A stretch of DNA of 51,729 bases from an uncultured Planctomycetota bacterium (GCA_902796885.1 CADBQY010000073.1:1-51729), one strand, 5' to 3'. Positions 27,427-36,920 are shown, numbered from the stretch's first letter. Notes: generated by a model from the sequence alone, not told the origin. Made by a program: numbers and translations.

Positions 27427-28044
27427 TTAAGGGTCCTTCCGCGTCACCTCGTCCGAAGAAGGGGACGGATCCGCCGGTTCGCTTCCTTCGGTCTGATAAC
27501 TTGGCAGAGCGGAAATATCGGTCAGTCCGAAGACCTGTAAAAAACGCTTGGTCGTACCGTACAGAATCGGGCGGCCCGGTTCTTCCAGACGGCCGACGAT
27601 CTGGATCAGATTTTGATCCATCAACTGCCGGAGAATATCGCCGCACGCCGCGCCGCGAATCCGCTCGATTTGGGCGCGAAGAACCGGTTGTTGATACGCT
27701 ACGATCGCCAGCGTCTCCATCGCGGTTCGGGTCAGACGCACTTCGACCGGAACCTCTTGAAGGCGAAAGAGCCATGACGCGAACTGCGGGTAAGTCCGAA
27801 GTTGGAACCCGTCGGCGACCTCGACCACGCAGAAGGCGCTTTTCACCGCGCGGTAACGGCGGTTCAGGTCCCGAACCAACTCCCGTACCTGAGAGGCGTC
27901 TTTCAGCTCCGCCAAGAGCGCCAGACGACGCGCTGGGAGCGGCTCGCGCCCCAGAAAAAGCGCCGCCTCAAGCCTCGAAAGAGGCGGTGTGTCGCCGGAA
28001 ACGCTCGGTTCGGAATTCGGAGCGGAACGAAAGAAATTCATCAT
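27427..28044 (-). CDS. scpB: Segregation and condensation protein B
   Basis: ScpB is the winged-helix subunit of the SMC-ScpAB condensin complex that organises and segregates the chromosome. The protein is 205 residues. Recognisable family segments are LEAALFLGREPL (first winged helix), ADGFQLRTYPQFASWL, RLTRTAMETLAIVAYQQPV (the highly conserved second winged helix) and GRPILYGTTKRFLQVFGL. The C-terminal 25 residues are polar and disordered. The start is one of two adjacent ATG codons at 28044/28041, with only a weak ribosome site. The proB gene lies 80 bases upstream on the same strand. No scpA is present in the window. Confidence 0.93.
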   Translation of the reverse strand: MMNFFRSAPNSEPSVSGDTPPLSRLEAALFLGREPLPARRLALLAELKDASQVRELVRDLNRRYRAVKSAFCVVEVADGFQLRTYPQFASWLFRLQEVPVEVRLTRTAMETLAIVAYQQPVLRAQIERIRGAACGDILRQLMDQNLIQIVGRLEEPGRPILYGTTKRFLQVFGLTDISALPSYQTEGSEPADPSPSSDEVTRKDP

Positions 28045-28124
28045 GGTTTACCGGCAATCCTTTCGCTTCGGTACGCTCGAGCCGGAACACGCCATTCCCG
28101 GCGCGAAACGGTCCGATAACATCT

Positions 28125-29261
28125 TCATCCGACCAATTGAATATTATCGCGATGAACCACTTCCTCGTAGGGACATTCGCCGAGAATATCGCGAATATCG
28201 CTGCACGAACGACCGCGAATCCGTTCCAACTCTTCGTTGTCGTAATTGGTCAGTCCGCGGGCGACTTCTTCTCCCCGGAGATTCAGGATCGCGACAATAT
28301 CCCCTTTTTCAAACGTTCCCTTCACTCCGGTAATCCCGACGGCCAACAGGCTCTTCCCCTTTTCGAGTAGCGCCCGCGCCGCGCCGTCGTCGATGACGAC
28401 GGCTCCCTTCGGAACCGCGGCGAAACCGAGCCACCGTTTCCGAGCTAAAAGACGCCCTTTCGGAAAGAAGGCGGTACCGACCTCCTCGCCGTCCATAATT
28501 CGGTTCAGCGTCCACTCGTCGTCCCCGTTGGCAATGATCACGCTTCCTCCGGCGGTCGTCAGAATCTGCGCCGCCTTGAGTTTGCTGGACATTCCCCCTT
28601 TGCTTCGTCCCGATCTCTTTTCGGCCACCATCGTCATCAGATCGGGAGTCCAATGATCGACCAGCGGAATCAGTTGAGACGATTCGAGGGCCGGATCGCC
28701 GTCGTAGAGACCGTCGACATCGGTCAGAAGGATCAGGAGCGGCTCCATGAAAAGGTTTGCGATCAACGCCGCCAGGCGATCGTTGTCGCCGAAGGTAGAG
28801 TTCAATTCGTCGACGCTGACCGTGTCGTTCTCGTTGACAATCGGCAGAACTCCGTAGGTGAAAAGAGAGATAAACGTGTTTCGCGCGTTCAGATACCGAT
28901 TCCGATGGATCAGGTCCGACGCCGTCAACAAAATCTGCGCGGGATATTTCTTATAGCGGGCCAGCGCCTCTTCATAAGTCTGCATCAGCTTTCCCTGCCC
29001 GATGGCGGCAATCGCTTGGAGTTTGGGATGTTCGGTGGGGCGTTTTTCAAGCCCGAGAATCCCCATCCCCGCGCCGACCGCACCGGAACTGACCAGGATC
29101 ACCTTTTTCCCCCGGTTCTGAATTTGAACCAGATCGTCAACGAGTTTGTTGATCCGAGCAACGTTCAGCCGCCCGTCAGCGCCGGTCAGGACATTCGTCC
29201 CGACCTTCACGACGACATACTCGGCGGTTTGAAAGATTTCCTGTCTGCTTAAACTGACCAT
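28125..29261 (-). CDS. proB: Glutamate 5-kinase with PUA domain
   Basis: ProB phosphorylates glutamate in the first step of proline synthesis. The protein is 378 residues from ATG 29261, which has GAGG six bases upstream; a 50-residue upstream extension is not supported. The amino-acid-kinase fold shows VVKVGTNVLTG at the N terminus, VSSGAVGAGMGILGL, PIVNENDTVSVDEL and FGDNDRLAALIANL for substrate binding, and LLTDVDGLYDGDP. A C-terminal PUA domain (about 285-370) is present, as in E. coli ProB. Feedback inhibition by proline is typical of the family. proA is not in the window. Confidence 0.95.
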   Translation of the reverse strand: MVSLSRQEIFQTAEYVVVKVGTNVLTGADGRLNVARINKLVDDLVQIQNRGKKVILVSSGAVGAGMGILGLEKRPTEHPKLQAIAAIGQGKLMQTYEEALARYKKYPAQILLTASDLIHRNRYLNARNTFISLFTYGVLPIVNENDTVSVDELNSTFGDNDRLAALIANLFMEPLLILLTDVDGLYDGDPALESSQLIPLVDHWTPDLMTMVAEKRSGRSKGGMSSKLKAAQILTTAGGSVIIANGDDEWTLNRIMDGEEVGTAFFPKGRLLARKRWLGFAAVPKGAVVIDDGAARALLEKGKSLLAVGITGVKGTFEKGDIVAILNLRGEEVARGLTNYDNEELERIRGRSCSDIRDILGECPYEEVVHRDNIQLVG

Positions 29262-29336
29262 ATCATCCTCAAAAATCGCGGCGCATTTTCCTGAAATGGA
29301 AACGTCGGGGACATTTCCGCCGCGCGGTCCCCGGCC

Positions 29337-29352
29337 GGTATAGGAGTATACC
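29337..29352. promoter_or_regulatory. Small palindrome between divergent proB and membrane-protein genes
   Basis: GGTATA-GGAG-TATACC is a perfect 6-bp inverted repeat with a 4-base centre. It lies in the divergent region, about 40 bases upstream of the rightward -35 box, and could be an operator. A leftward TATACT inside it could also be a proB -10 box. Evidence is weak. Confidence 0.25.
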
Positions 29353-29393
29353 GATTTTTTCCGGGTTGGGAAACCCCGTTGCCTCGATACAAC

Positions 29394-29422
29394 TTGAACG
29401 TTTATGCACAAAAGTGTAAGAT
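29394..29422 (+). promoter_or_regulatory. Promoter for the membrane protein at 29466
   Basis: TTGAAC (29394-29399) and TAAGAT (29417-29422) are separated by exactly 17 bases. Transcription would begin near 29430, leaving a leader of about 36 bases with AAGGAG at its end. Confidence 0.6.
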
Positions 29423-29465
29423 AGGCCGATCTCCATCAACCCCAACTTTCCGCAAGGAGTCACTG

Positions 29466-30647
29466 ATGACAGAATTTGAAAACAATGGGCAAGCCCCCAC
29501 CCCCCCGCAAGACGGCGAAAAAAAGCCAGAGTCGTTCCGACTCTTCACCGAAACTCCGGACTCGGCCGCCCCGGATATGACTCACTGCCGAGTCCCGCTG
29601 TCGGCCTGGCTGAGCGAGACAAAAACGTTTTGCCAACGTTACTTCTGGCGTTTGCTTCTCCTTTCGCTGATCGCCTCGGTCCTTTCTCTTCTCGTCTACT
29701 CCTCTCAATGGTCGTCTCAAAACGCGAATCCGCTGAACTCCATCGTTTCGTCGAAATCCGCCGTCTCGCCGACACACGACATCCGCGACAGCGTAGAAAA
29801 CGTTGTCGATTTCTTTGACAACGACGTCGCGGATCCGGACGGGCAGAACGCCTCGGCCGATTCGGAAAGCGCCGCCGCGCCGAACGGGGAAGACTCCGCC
29901 GTTCCCGCTTTCTCCCCTGCCCCGCTGAAAAAACTTGGGAAATTCTCAAGTGTCCTTAAAATCTGCTCTTTCTTTTTTCAGCTGATGCTACTCGGTTGGG
30001 TCATCCGTACCATCCGGCAGGACAACCCCGCCTGGCGTAACTTACGGTTCGCGTCGTGGAGTACCTTCTTCAAGGCTTTCGCGGCCCTTGTGGTCTTCTT
30101 CCTGCTCCTTATGGCGGCGATGGTGATCTTCCTCGACTATCTCACTCCTCTTTTCGTGAAAATTTTCCATAACGTCGCCCCCACGGTTCAGTCGTTTTGC
30201 CTTCTCTTGATTGTCGCCCTTTTCATCACCAAATTCGCACTCACGGTACCGCTGATCGTCGATCGCGATTTCGGTCCTTTCCGGGCAATGAACCTTTCGT
30301 GGTCATTCATGCGATCAAACGTCGGCACCTTCATCTGCGGAGGAATCGCGACCTTCCTGGGATGCTTCCTTCTGGCGATCCTCGTTTCAATCCCGCTGGG
30401 TCTCCTCATCGCCGGACAGATCGACACCGCCAACTCCTCTCCTGAGGTGATTCAGCAGGCAATTTTCTCGACTCCCTCGCTCTGCGGGGCGATGATCGCG
30501 TTTACCGTCGCGGTTTCGACGCTCATTTCCATCTGGACTTACGGGTTCATCTCGATTTTCTATTTGATGGCGACCGGCCAAGAGCGGCCGGGCGCCTGGG
30601 CGCGCGACCTTGAACCGACCGCGGAACAAGACGCCCCGGACAAATAG
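29466..30647 (+). CDS. Polytopic membrane protein of unknown function
   Basis: This 393-residue protein starts at ATG 29466, preceded by AAGGAG. A polar N terminus of about 55 residues is followed by a membrane helix (about 58-78). Next comes an acidic Ser/Asp-rich loop (about 90-145), then five or so further hydrophobic segments between 160 and 370. The overall plan of paired helices with amphipathic linkers (RDFGPFRAMNLSWSFMRSN) resembles the broad group of DUF975/GPDPase-membrane-domain proteins, but I do not recognise it as a named family. A perfect 15-bp hairpin follows the gene. Confidence 0.75.
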   Translation: MTEFENNGQAPTPPQDGEKKPESFRLFTETPDSAAPDMTHCRVPLSAWLSETKTFCQRYFWRLLLLSLIASVLSLLVYSSQWSSQNANPLNSIVSSKSAVSPTHDIRDSVENVVDFFDNDVADPDGQNASADSESAAAPNGEDSAVPAFSPAPLKKLGKFSSVLKICSFFFQLMLLGWVIRTIRQDNPAWRNLRFASWSTFFKAFAALVVFFLLLMAAMVIFLDYLTPLFVKIFHNVAPTVQSFCLLLIVALFITKFALTVPLIVDRDFGPFRAMNLSWSFMRSNVGTFICGGIATFLGCFLLAILVSIPLGLLIAGQIDTANSSPEVIQQAIFSTPSLCGAMIAFTVAVSTLISIWTYGFISIFYLMATGQERPGAWARDLEPTAEQDAPDK

Positions 30648-30680
30648 AGCGTGCATCGTCTTCCGGGCGAAAGAAAGCGA

Positions 30681-30715
30681 ACCGGGGCCGGCGGAAATCG
30701 TCCGCCGGCCCCGGT
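30681..30715. terminator. Bidirectional terminator, perfect 15-bp stem
   Basis: ACCGGGGCCGGCGGA pairs perfectly with TCCGCCGGCCCCGGT around an AATCG loop. It sits midway between convergent stops at 30647 and 30739. The flanking T-tracts are short in both directions, so strength may rest on the very GC-rich stem. Confidence 0.7.
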
Positions 30716-30738
30716 CTTATGACGTCCGAACCGATCGA

Positions 30739-33318
30739 CTAGGCGTCGTCGGCGCTTTTCCCGTCGTCTTCATCGGAATGATCGCCGTAGTACTTCGAGG
30801 CGTCGCCGTATTTTGTGGTTCCGTAACCGTAACTGCTTCCGTACCCGACGCCGTAGCCGTAGCCGTAACCGCCTTGTCCATAACCGTAGCCGTAGCCTCC
30901 GCCGTAGCCGCCACCGTAGCCTCCGCCATAGCCTCCTCCGTAGCCTCCGCCATAGCCGGCGCCATAGCCGTACGAGCGTTTCCGCGCCACGGCGTTTTCG
31001 TCGTAGAAGCGATGTTTTTCGTAGCAGTTGACCACCGTGCCAAGGATCGTGGCGCCGACATCGGCAAACATGCCGATCCCCTGTTCCGCCTGTACCTGTC
31101 CGCGGCGGCGGACTCGGAAGACATAGAGGACCCCGTCGGTTTTCGGCGCGATGTTGCACGAATCGGAAACCAAAAGAACCGGCGACGAGTCGAAGATCAC
31201 GAAATCGAACTTCTCGCGCATTTCGTTGATCGCCGCGTCAAGCCGGGCGCTCGTCAAGATCGCCGACGGCTTCTTTCGGTGGAGTCCGGCGGTGATGAGG
31301 GTCAGGTTTTCGACTTTCGTCTTCACCATGACGTCGTCGAGCTGCGAAATACCCGCCAAAACGTCGGCAAACCCCAGCCCGTTCTCCAGGTTGAATTTTT
31401 TATGGACGTCCGGTTTTCGGATGTCGCCGTCGACCAGAAGAACCCTCTTGCCGGTATTGGCGAGCAAGATGGCCAGCGTCGCGCTGAACGTCGTCTTCCC
31501 GTCGCCGGAAAGAGGACTGGAACACATCACCACCTTGGGATTATTTCCGCTCGGGTTAAAGAAAACGCGCGTTCGGATCGAACGGTAGATTTCATTCTGC
31601 GGGGAGTTCGGGAAATGGTACGCGACGAACGACGAGTTCGGCACACCCGCCTCGTCTCCCGAACTGATCTTCGAGAGGGTCTTTTTGGAAATACGAGACT
31701 CGGGAAGCTGAGCGATAATCGGCGTATTGAGCGCGTTGATAATGTCTTCCGGCGAACGGAACGTCGTGTCGGTCACATCTGAAAGGAGTGCCAGCGAGAA
31801 CCCGCCCGCCAAGCCCAGAAGGACCCCGGTCAGAATATACTTCAAAAGATTCGGGGAAACCGGCTTGAATTCCTCGCGCGGGGGCGAAACAACCTCGACC
31901 TGATATCCGCCGTAGTTACGTGTCAGCACGACGTTGTCGAGCTTGCGGTCAAGCTGCAAATAGAATTCGCGCTGGGAATCGATCGAGAAACGCATCGACT
32001 CAACCTTCTGACAGTATGCCGAAATCGCGCGCACCTGGGACTCCTGCGCAGCGATATACTTCTGAATTTCCTCCTTCTGCCGGTTGAGCGCCTCGATTCG
32101 TTCGTTAAGAATATCGACATACGCCAGGAGGAACGTCTGATAGCTGAATATCCCGATTTTGTTGACCGTTCCGCCGCTCTCTTCGATCCCGGTCTTCGAC
32201 TGTCGGTATTTCACCAGGTCTTCGTGGGCCTTACGCAACGCGACGATACTCGGGTTCTCGTCCCCGACGTTCTGCTCTTTGAGTTTGGCGATCTTCATCA
32301 TCATGTCCGCCGCCTGCTCAATATCGAGCTTGAGAAGTTTCCGGTTGAGGGAGTTTTCCATCTGTCCGCCCTGAACCAGAAGTGTCAGGGTATTGAGGTG
32401 CTGTTCCATCCCAGAACCGGTAGGCGTCTCTTCGCCGGAACTAAGGATCGTGACGATTTCGGCGTCGGAAAGTTCGTTGATATCGCGTCCGTCGATGAGT
32501 CGTTTGATGATCTCGAGCCGATTCCGATACTTAATCTGCTGAATTTCAATGTGAACCCGCGTCGATTCGAGGCGCTGGAGCCTCGTCAGGAGCGGGTTAT
32601 TCGCCAGGTTTCCGATAAAATGGACTCCGGAATTGCGGATATATTCGGAAAGCTCGTCGGTCGCCTGCTGAATCTCACGGTCAAGCTCGTCCCTTCCCTG
32701 CTTGATCGTCTCGCCGATGATATCCGTCGTCTCTTCGTACTGGCGTCGAAAATACGCCTGGAACTGAGCGATCAGCTCGCGGAGTACGACATACGCCTCA
32801 CGCGGCGACTGGCAGGTAAAGGCGACCTGGAAGACATTTGCCTTTTTGATGTCCCCCTCCCCGCCGAGTTTAACCGAAAGGTGCTGCAAGACGAACCGGG
32901 TCCATGCATCGGCTCCCAGATCAAAAAACTCGTCGTCGATATCTATCCTTTTATCCGGATCCTCAAAGATCGCCTGCCAGGTACTGCTGAGAACGTCCTC
33001 GTTCCGCAGGAGCGCGACCATCGTATTGAGGAATTTTTCGTCTATGTTGTTCTGGGTAAACTCGGTACTGGCGACAAGCGCCTGGGCGTTCTGCGATGAA
33101 ATATAGAGGATTGCCCGCGACTGGTACATACTGGTCGTGGTGACGAACTTGAAGAAAACCAATCCCAAGATGATAAAAAACACCATCAGGATCAGAAACC
33201 AGTGGCGTTTCGTAATCAGGAGGAGGTCGAGAAAACCGACTTCCTTGTTGTCCTCCATCTCAGTCACAATATGCTGAGCGGGAACATTATTGACAGGTTC
33301 AGGCGATACGGGTGTCAC
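30739..33318 (-). CDS. Wzc-like polysaccharide tyrosine autokinase with Gly/Tyr tail
   Basis: This 859-residue inner-membrane protein controls polymer length and export in capsule or exopolysaccharide synthesis. A Wzz-type region is bounded by membrane helices at about 40-62 and 490-512, with long coiled coils between them. The cytosolic BY-kinase domain follows, with Walker A SPLSGDGKTTF (about 600-610), Walker A' LLVDGDIRKPD and Walker B FVIFDSSPVLLVSD. The last 78 residues are a Gly/Tyr repeat (GYGGGYGGG units) containing 19 tyrosines and then an acidic end. The tail is the likely autophosphorylation cluster but is much longer than usual. The start is GTG 33318; an internal ATG at codon 21 is an alternative. 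Confidence 0.92.
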   Translation of the reverse strand: MTPVSPEPVNNVPAQHIVTEMEDNKEVGFLDLLLITKRHWFLILMVFFIILGLVFFKFVTTTSMYQSRAILYISSQNAQALVASTEFTQNNIDEKFLNTMVALLRNEDVLSSTWQAIFEDPDKRIDIDDEFFDLGADAWTRFVLQHLSVKLGGEGDIKKANVFQVAFTCQSPREAYVVLRELIAQFQAYFRRQYEETTDIIGETIKQGRDELDREIQQATDELSEYIRNSGVHFIGNLANNPLLTRLQRLESTRVHIEIQQIKYRNRLEIIKRLIDGRDINELSDAEIVTILSSGEETPTGSGMEQHLNTLTLLVQGGQMENSLNRKLLKLDIEQAADMMMKIAKLKEQNVGDENPSIVALRKAHEDLVKYRQSKTGIEESGGTVNKIGIFSYQTFLLAYVDILNERIEALNRQKEEIQKYIAAQESQVRAISAYCQKVESMRFSIDSQREFYLQLDRKLDNVVLTRNYGGYQVEVVSPPREEFKPVSPNLLKYILTGVLLGLAGGFSLALLSDVTDTTFRSPEDIINALNTPIIAQLPESRISKKTLSKISSGDEAGVPNSSFVAYHFPNSPQNEIYRSIRTRVFFNPSGNNPKVVMCSSPLSGDGKTTFSATLAILLANTGKRVLLVDGDIRKPDVHKKFNLENGLGFADVLAGISQLDDVMVKTKVENLTLITAGLHRKKPSAILTSARLDAAINEMREKFDFVIFDSSPVLLVSDSCNIAPKTDGVLYVFRVRRRGQVQAEQGIGMFADVGATILGTVVNCYEKHRFYDENAVARKRSYGYGAGYGGGYGGGYGGGYGGGYGGGYGYGYGQGGYGYGYGVGYGSSYGYGTTKYGDASKYYGDHSDEDDGKSADDA
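30830..30975 (-). repeat. Minisatellite coding for the Gly/Tyr tail
   Basis: Short GC-rich units of about 12 bases, such as GGCTACGGCGGA and variants, are repeated in tandem and encode GYGG(G). Third-position changes between units show they are partly diverged. Such repeats can gain or lose copies by slippage. Confidence 0.8.
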
Positions 33319-33889
33319 GGTGAACTCTCTGTAATCTCCATCTAGCGTAAAAACAACGGTCCTTTTCCCAGGAACGCCGCCATCAAACCGAAATAATTCC
33401 GGGTTTCAAACGGAATCCGTTGAAACGAGGCGCCCGAAGCGCCGTCTCCCATTCCTGCCGCCTAAAATTCGGCCGAAACGAGCCCAACGGACAAATCACC
33501 ACACCTATTATGATTTATCTTGAATAAAATAAAATAGGTAATCCGCATATTCTATGAATTTTACGCAAAATAAATGGGTGCAATCGATTTATTCGATATA
33601 TCCGGTATCTCCATTTTTCTCAACCTTGCAAAAAAGTAAAGGGGGGCAAAATAGAAAAAGAACAAAAATCAGATCCCAACACGGTAGTTTATGGCAAAAG
33701 CAAGGGGGGATTATTGCGAACGACCGGAGCGGATTTTCGCAATTTCGATCGCTCGGGTACTGGACTTGCGATCTCATCGAAGTTATGATGACCGTATGCG
33801 ATTCGGATTCGCGGGGCGGTGTTCGGGTCTTCTCGAATTTCCGCGCTCACCGATCTTACCCACAGTTCATCAGCCGGAAGGAGTTCTCC
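33319..33889. other. AT-rich divergent intergenic region
   Basis: This 571-base gap separates the tyrosine kinase from the Tat oxidoreductase at 33890. The part from about 33480 to 33720 is distinctly AT-rich. A small perfect inverted repeat, ATCGA-TTTAT-TCGAT, lies at 33583-33597. The frame of the downstream gene is open from 33554, but the sequence there does not look like protein and the Tat leader fixes the start at 33890. I found no promoter pair that I trust, no RNA gene and no terminator. Confidence 0.6.
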
Positions 33890-35137
33890 ATGCAGCGAAA
33901 ATCGAAATCAATTTCGCGCCGACGTTTTCTGGCGGGCGTTGCGGCCGCCGCCCCTCTCTTCGTTTCGGGAAAGGTGTTGGGGCTCAACAATACCGTCTCC
34001 CCCTCAAACAGACTGGTTTCGGTCCTTGTCGGGCACGGGAACCGGGGAAGCGAGACGCTCCTTCATTTCGCCGCCCTCCCCGACTTCTACATGCTGGGGG
34101 TCTGCGACTGTTACAAACCGCATGCCGTCGAGGGAAAAGAACGGCTCGACAATCAGTACGGCAACGGTGACGCTCAGATATTCCCTAAATACGAAGACAT
34201 TCTCCTGCGAAGCGACGTCGACGTGGTGATGTGCGCCACCCCCGACCACTGGCACTCGAAGATTATCGTCGACAGCTGCAAAGCCGGAAAGGACGTCTTT
34301 TCCGAAAAACCGCTGACCCTAACCCTCGCCGAAGGGCGGATGGTGGTCAAAGCGGCCCGAAAATATAACCGCGTCGTCTCGAGCGGAAGTCAGCGAGTCA
34401 TGGAAGATTACGGGAAACTGGCGCCCATCATCCAAGCCGGCGATATCGGCGAGGTCAAAGAGATCTTCTGCGGTGTCGGGGGCGCGCCGTTCCAGGAATA
34501 TCTCCCCGAAGAAGAAATCCCCGAAGGACTCGATTGGGACCGCTGGCTCGGTCAAGCCCCCTGGGTTCCTTTTAACGCCGATCGGTTCAGCGGAAGTTAC
34601 GGCGGCGGCTGGCGCAGAATATACGATTACGGAAACGGCTTCCTGGCCGACTGGGGAGCGCACAAATTCGGCGGCGCCGCCTATGCGTGCGGACTTGACG
34701 GCGAAGAGCCGGTCAAGGTGCTCCAGCCCCACAGCGGCGGAAACGAGACCGATTTTATGACGGTCGAATACGCCAACGGCGTCCAGCTCCATCACGCTCC
34801 GGAATACGACATCACCATCGTCGGAACCGAAGGAACCATTCATACCGGAAACGCCTGGCAAGTGGTCCCTTCGCGCGTGGTCAATATCCGCCGCTATCAC
34901 GGAGCACGCGAAGAGATCCGCGCCGACGCCGCCTGGTCGTTCAAGCATCGAGTTCGTCCGTTCCAGGACGTGCAGTTCGGCGCCAACGTAGCGGCGATCT
35001 GTCAGCTGATGAACATCGGTTATCAGGTCAAACGCGACCTGGTTTGGGATTCCGCCAACACTCGATTCGTCGGCGACGATCAGGCAAACCGACTCGTCGG
35101 TCGTGTCCAGCGCGCCCCCTACACCATTGAAATCTGA
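33890..35137 (+). CDS. Tat-exported Gfo/Idh/MocA-family oxidoreductase
   Basis: This 415-residue protein begins at ATG 33890 with AAGGAG six bases upstream. A twin-arginine leader (SISRRRFLAGVAAAAPLF) opens it. The Rossmann segment (VSVLVGHGNRGSE) has H in place of the more usual second G, a small departure from the standard GxGxxG. The EKP motif is FSEKPLTLTLAEG. A WRRIYDYGNGFLADWGAHKFG stretch near 240-260 contains the conserved aspartate and histidine region. It is paralogous to the protein at 19075 but shorter. The secreted HEAT-repeat gene starts 16 bases after its stop, so the two probably form an operon. Confidence 0.92.
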   Translation: MQRKSKSISRRRFLAGVAAAAPLFVSGKVLGLNNTVSPSNRLVSVLVGHGNRGSETLLHFAALPDFYMLGVCDCYKPHAVEGKERLDNQYGNGDAQIFPKYEDILLRSDVDVVMCATPDHWHSKIIVDSCKAGKDVFSEKPLTLTLAEGRMVVKAARKYNRVVSSGSQRVMEDYGKLAPIIQAGDIGEVKEIFCGVGGAPFQEYLPEEEIPEGLDWDRWLGQAPWVPFNADRFSGSYGGGWRRIYDYGNGFLADWGAHKFGGAAYACGLDGEEPVKVLQPHSGGNETDFMTVEYANGVQLHHAPEYDITIVGTEGTIHTGNAWQVVPSRVVNIRRYHGAREEIRADAAWSFKHRVRPFQDVQFGANVAAICQLMNIGYQVKRDLVWDSANTRFVGDDQANRLVGRVQRAPYTIEI

Positions 35138-35152
35138 GAAAGGAGCCCTTCG

Positions 35153-36892
35153 ATGAAACGCATTCTCTTGACACTCGCCGTCTTCGGATCACTCCTGATC
35201 TCAGCACCCTCTTTCCGGGGGTCGGCCGCGGCCGACGAGCCGGAAAGTATCTCCGCGGTCTTCGCCGCACTCGCGCAGGATCTAGGTTCCGACGATCTGA
35301 ACAAACTCCAACAGGCCGAACAGCGTCTCCAAGAACTCTGTTTCGAAGTGGGCGTCCCCGAAAAGGACGCCGAAAGGGCCGAGCTCAACGGCCTGATGAC
35401 CTCTCGGCTTGCCGAACCGATCAACGCGGTCGCCAAGACATGGCTCCTCTATCAGTTAAGTCGTACCGGCGGCGACGCGCAGGTCGACGCCATCGCCGAG
35501 TCTCTGTCCGACCCCGATTTCCGTGTCCGTCAGCAGGCGCTCCGAACGCTGGTCACCATCAAAACCGACAAGGCGCTCGACGCGGCTCGAAAGGCCGCTG
35601 AATCGGCCGACCCTCAGTTCAAGAAAGAGATTGAAGAGACTCTGAACGTCGCCTTTTACGACCTTTCGATTCCGGTCGAATCCGAGTGGCCTCTCTGTCT
35701 CCCCTACGTTGACGACAGCGAGGTCGAAGCGTGGCTGGCCGGATTCGATTCGATGGACGCCGTCACCAAGGCGCGAACCGTGGCGTCTCTGGCCGTTCGA
35801 AACGACCGAAAATACCGTCCGTATGTCTTAAAGGCGATCGAATGCGACGAACCTGACGTTCGGGCCGACGGAATTCTGGCGCTTGAAAAGCTCGGCACGT
35901 CCGAAGACATTCCCCTTCTGATCCGTTTTGCCAAAGATCCCGCGGTCGAACGGTACGCCATCGTGGCGGCCGACCGGATCGAGTATCCCGGGTTCGACGA
36001 GGCGATTCTGGCGGGTCTTAAAAACGCCGACAATCCCGAAGACTTCTTCAATTACACGAAAATCGTCGTGGCGCGACACAACGAAAACGCGCTTCCGGTC
36101 ATCTTCGACGGCGCCGCGAAATACGAGCCGATTCGAGCCGATCTTCTCGCCTGGTCCGAACGTCTGGCCGGGAAAGACGACCTTCCCCGATTCGTCGACT
36201 TGATGCTTCAGGTTAAGGACGCATCCGCTCGAGAACAGCTCCAGCGATGCGTAACGCGGATTGCCGACGGCGACGGCCGAACGATTCTGCCGATGATCAC
36301 CCCGGCAAACCGCGCCGTTCTGATCCCCCTCATCGGACGGATCGGCGGCGAAGAAGCTTTCGCTTATCTGATGAATATGTTCGAAACCGGCAATCCACCG
36401 GCCCGAGAGCTTGCCGTCAAAGGAATGGCGAATCTGCCGAATGCCGAACATGCCGAGACCCTCATCGCGATCGCGTCGGATCAGAAGGTCTCCCAAGCGG
36501 GTCGAGTGGCCGCCCTTCGGGCGTATATCCGCGTCATGTCCCTTCCGGAAGACGAAATCGGAATCGAAGCGACCGATCTTGAAAAACTCGAAGCGCTCAA
36601 AGCTGCCTTCGAGCTGGCCGAACGCGACGAAGAGAAGAACCTCGTTCTGGAACGACTCAAGGCGGTACGCCTTCCCGAATCTCTCTCGTTCGTTCTCCGG
36701 TATATCGACGATCCGCATTTCGTCGATGCGGCGACGATCACCGTCCTGGGCCTGGCGCACCACGATTATCTGCGGAAAGAAGACCCGCAGCTCTTCGCCG
36801 ACGCGCTGAACAAAGTCATCGAAATGAACCTCAGCGCCGACTGGGTCGACGCGGCAAAGCGGTACCTGAACGCGTTAAATATGTCGGAATGA
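35153..36892 (+). CDS. Secreted HEAT-repeat protein
   Basis: This 579-residue protein has a signal peptide (MKRILLTLAVFGSLLISAP, cleaved near AAADEPES). After it comes an all-helical repeat region. Units such as DPDFRVRQQALRTLVTIK, EPDVRADGILALEKLG and NPPARELAVKGMANLP are HEAT or PBS-lyase-type repeats. No catalytic motif is visible, so a binding or scaffold role is likely. ATG 35153 has AAAGGAG upstream. Its position directly after the Tat oxidoreductase suggests the two act in the same compartment, although no physical link is shown. Confidence 0.85.
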   Translation: MKRILLTLAVFGSLLISAPSFRGSAAADEPESISAVFAALAQDLGSDDLNKLQQAEQRLQELCFEVGVPEKDAERAELNGLMTSRLAEPINAVAKTWLLYQLSRTGGDAQVDAIAESLSDPDFRVRQQALRTLVTIKTDKALDAARKAAESADPQFKKEIEETLNVAFYDLSIPVESEWPLCLPYVDDSEVEAWLAGFDSMDAVTKARTVASLAVRNDRKYRPYVLKAIECDEPDVRADGILALEKLGTSEDIPLLIRFAKDPAVERYAIVAADRIEYPGFDEAILAGLKNADNPEDFFNYTKIVVARHNENALPVIFDGAAKYEPIRADLLAWSERLAGKDDLPRFVDLMLQVKDASAREQLQRCVTRIADGDGRTILPMITPANRAVLIPLIGRIGGEEAFAYLMNMFETGNPPARELAVKGMANLPNAEHAETLIAIASDQKVSQAGRVAALRAYIRVMSLPEDEIGIEATDLEKLEALKAAFELAERDEEKNLVLERLKAVRLPESLSFVLRYIDDPHFVDAATITVLGLAHHDYLRKEDPQLFADALNKVIEMNLSADWVDAAKRYLNALNMSE

Positions 36893-36920
36893 GTTTATTC
36901 GTCCGACGTCTTTTCCAAGG

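Noticed and set aside
27318..28370. 350-codon rightward open frame across scpB and the end of proB
   Set aside because: It is antisense to two well-recognised genes, and its translation is Arg/Ser/Pro-rich with no recognisable domain.
33554..33889. N-terminal extension of the Tat oxidoreductase
   Set aside because: The frame is open but AT-rich and not protein-like, while ATG 33890 has AAGGAG and begins a clean twin-arginine leader.
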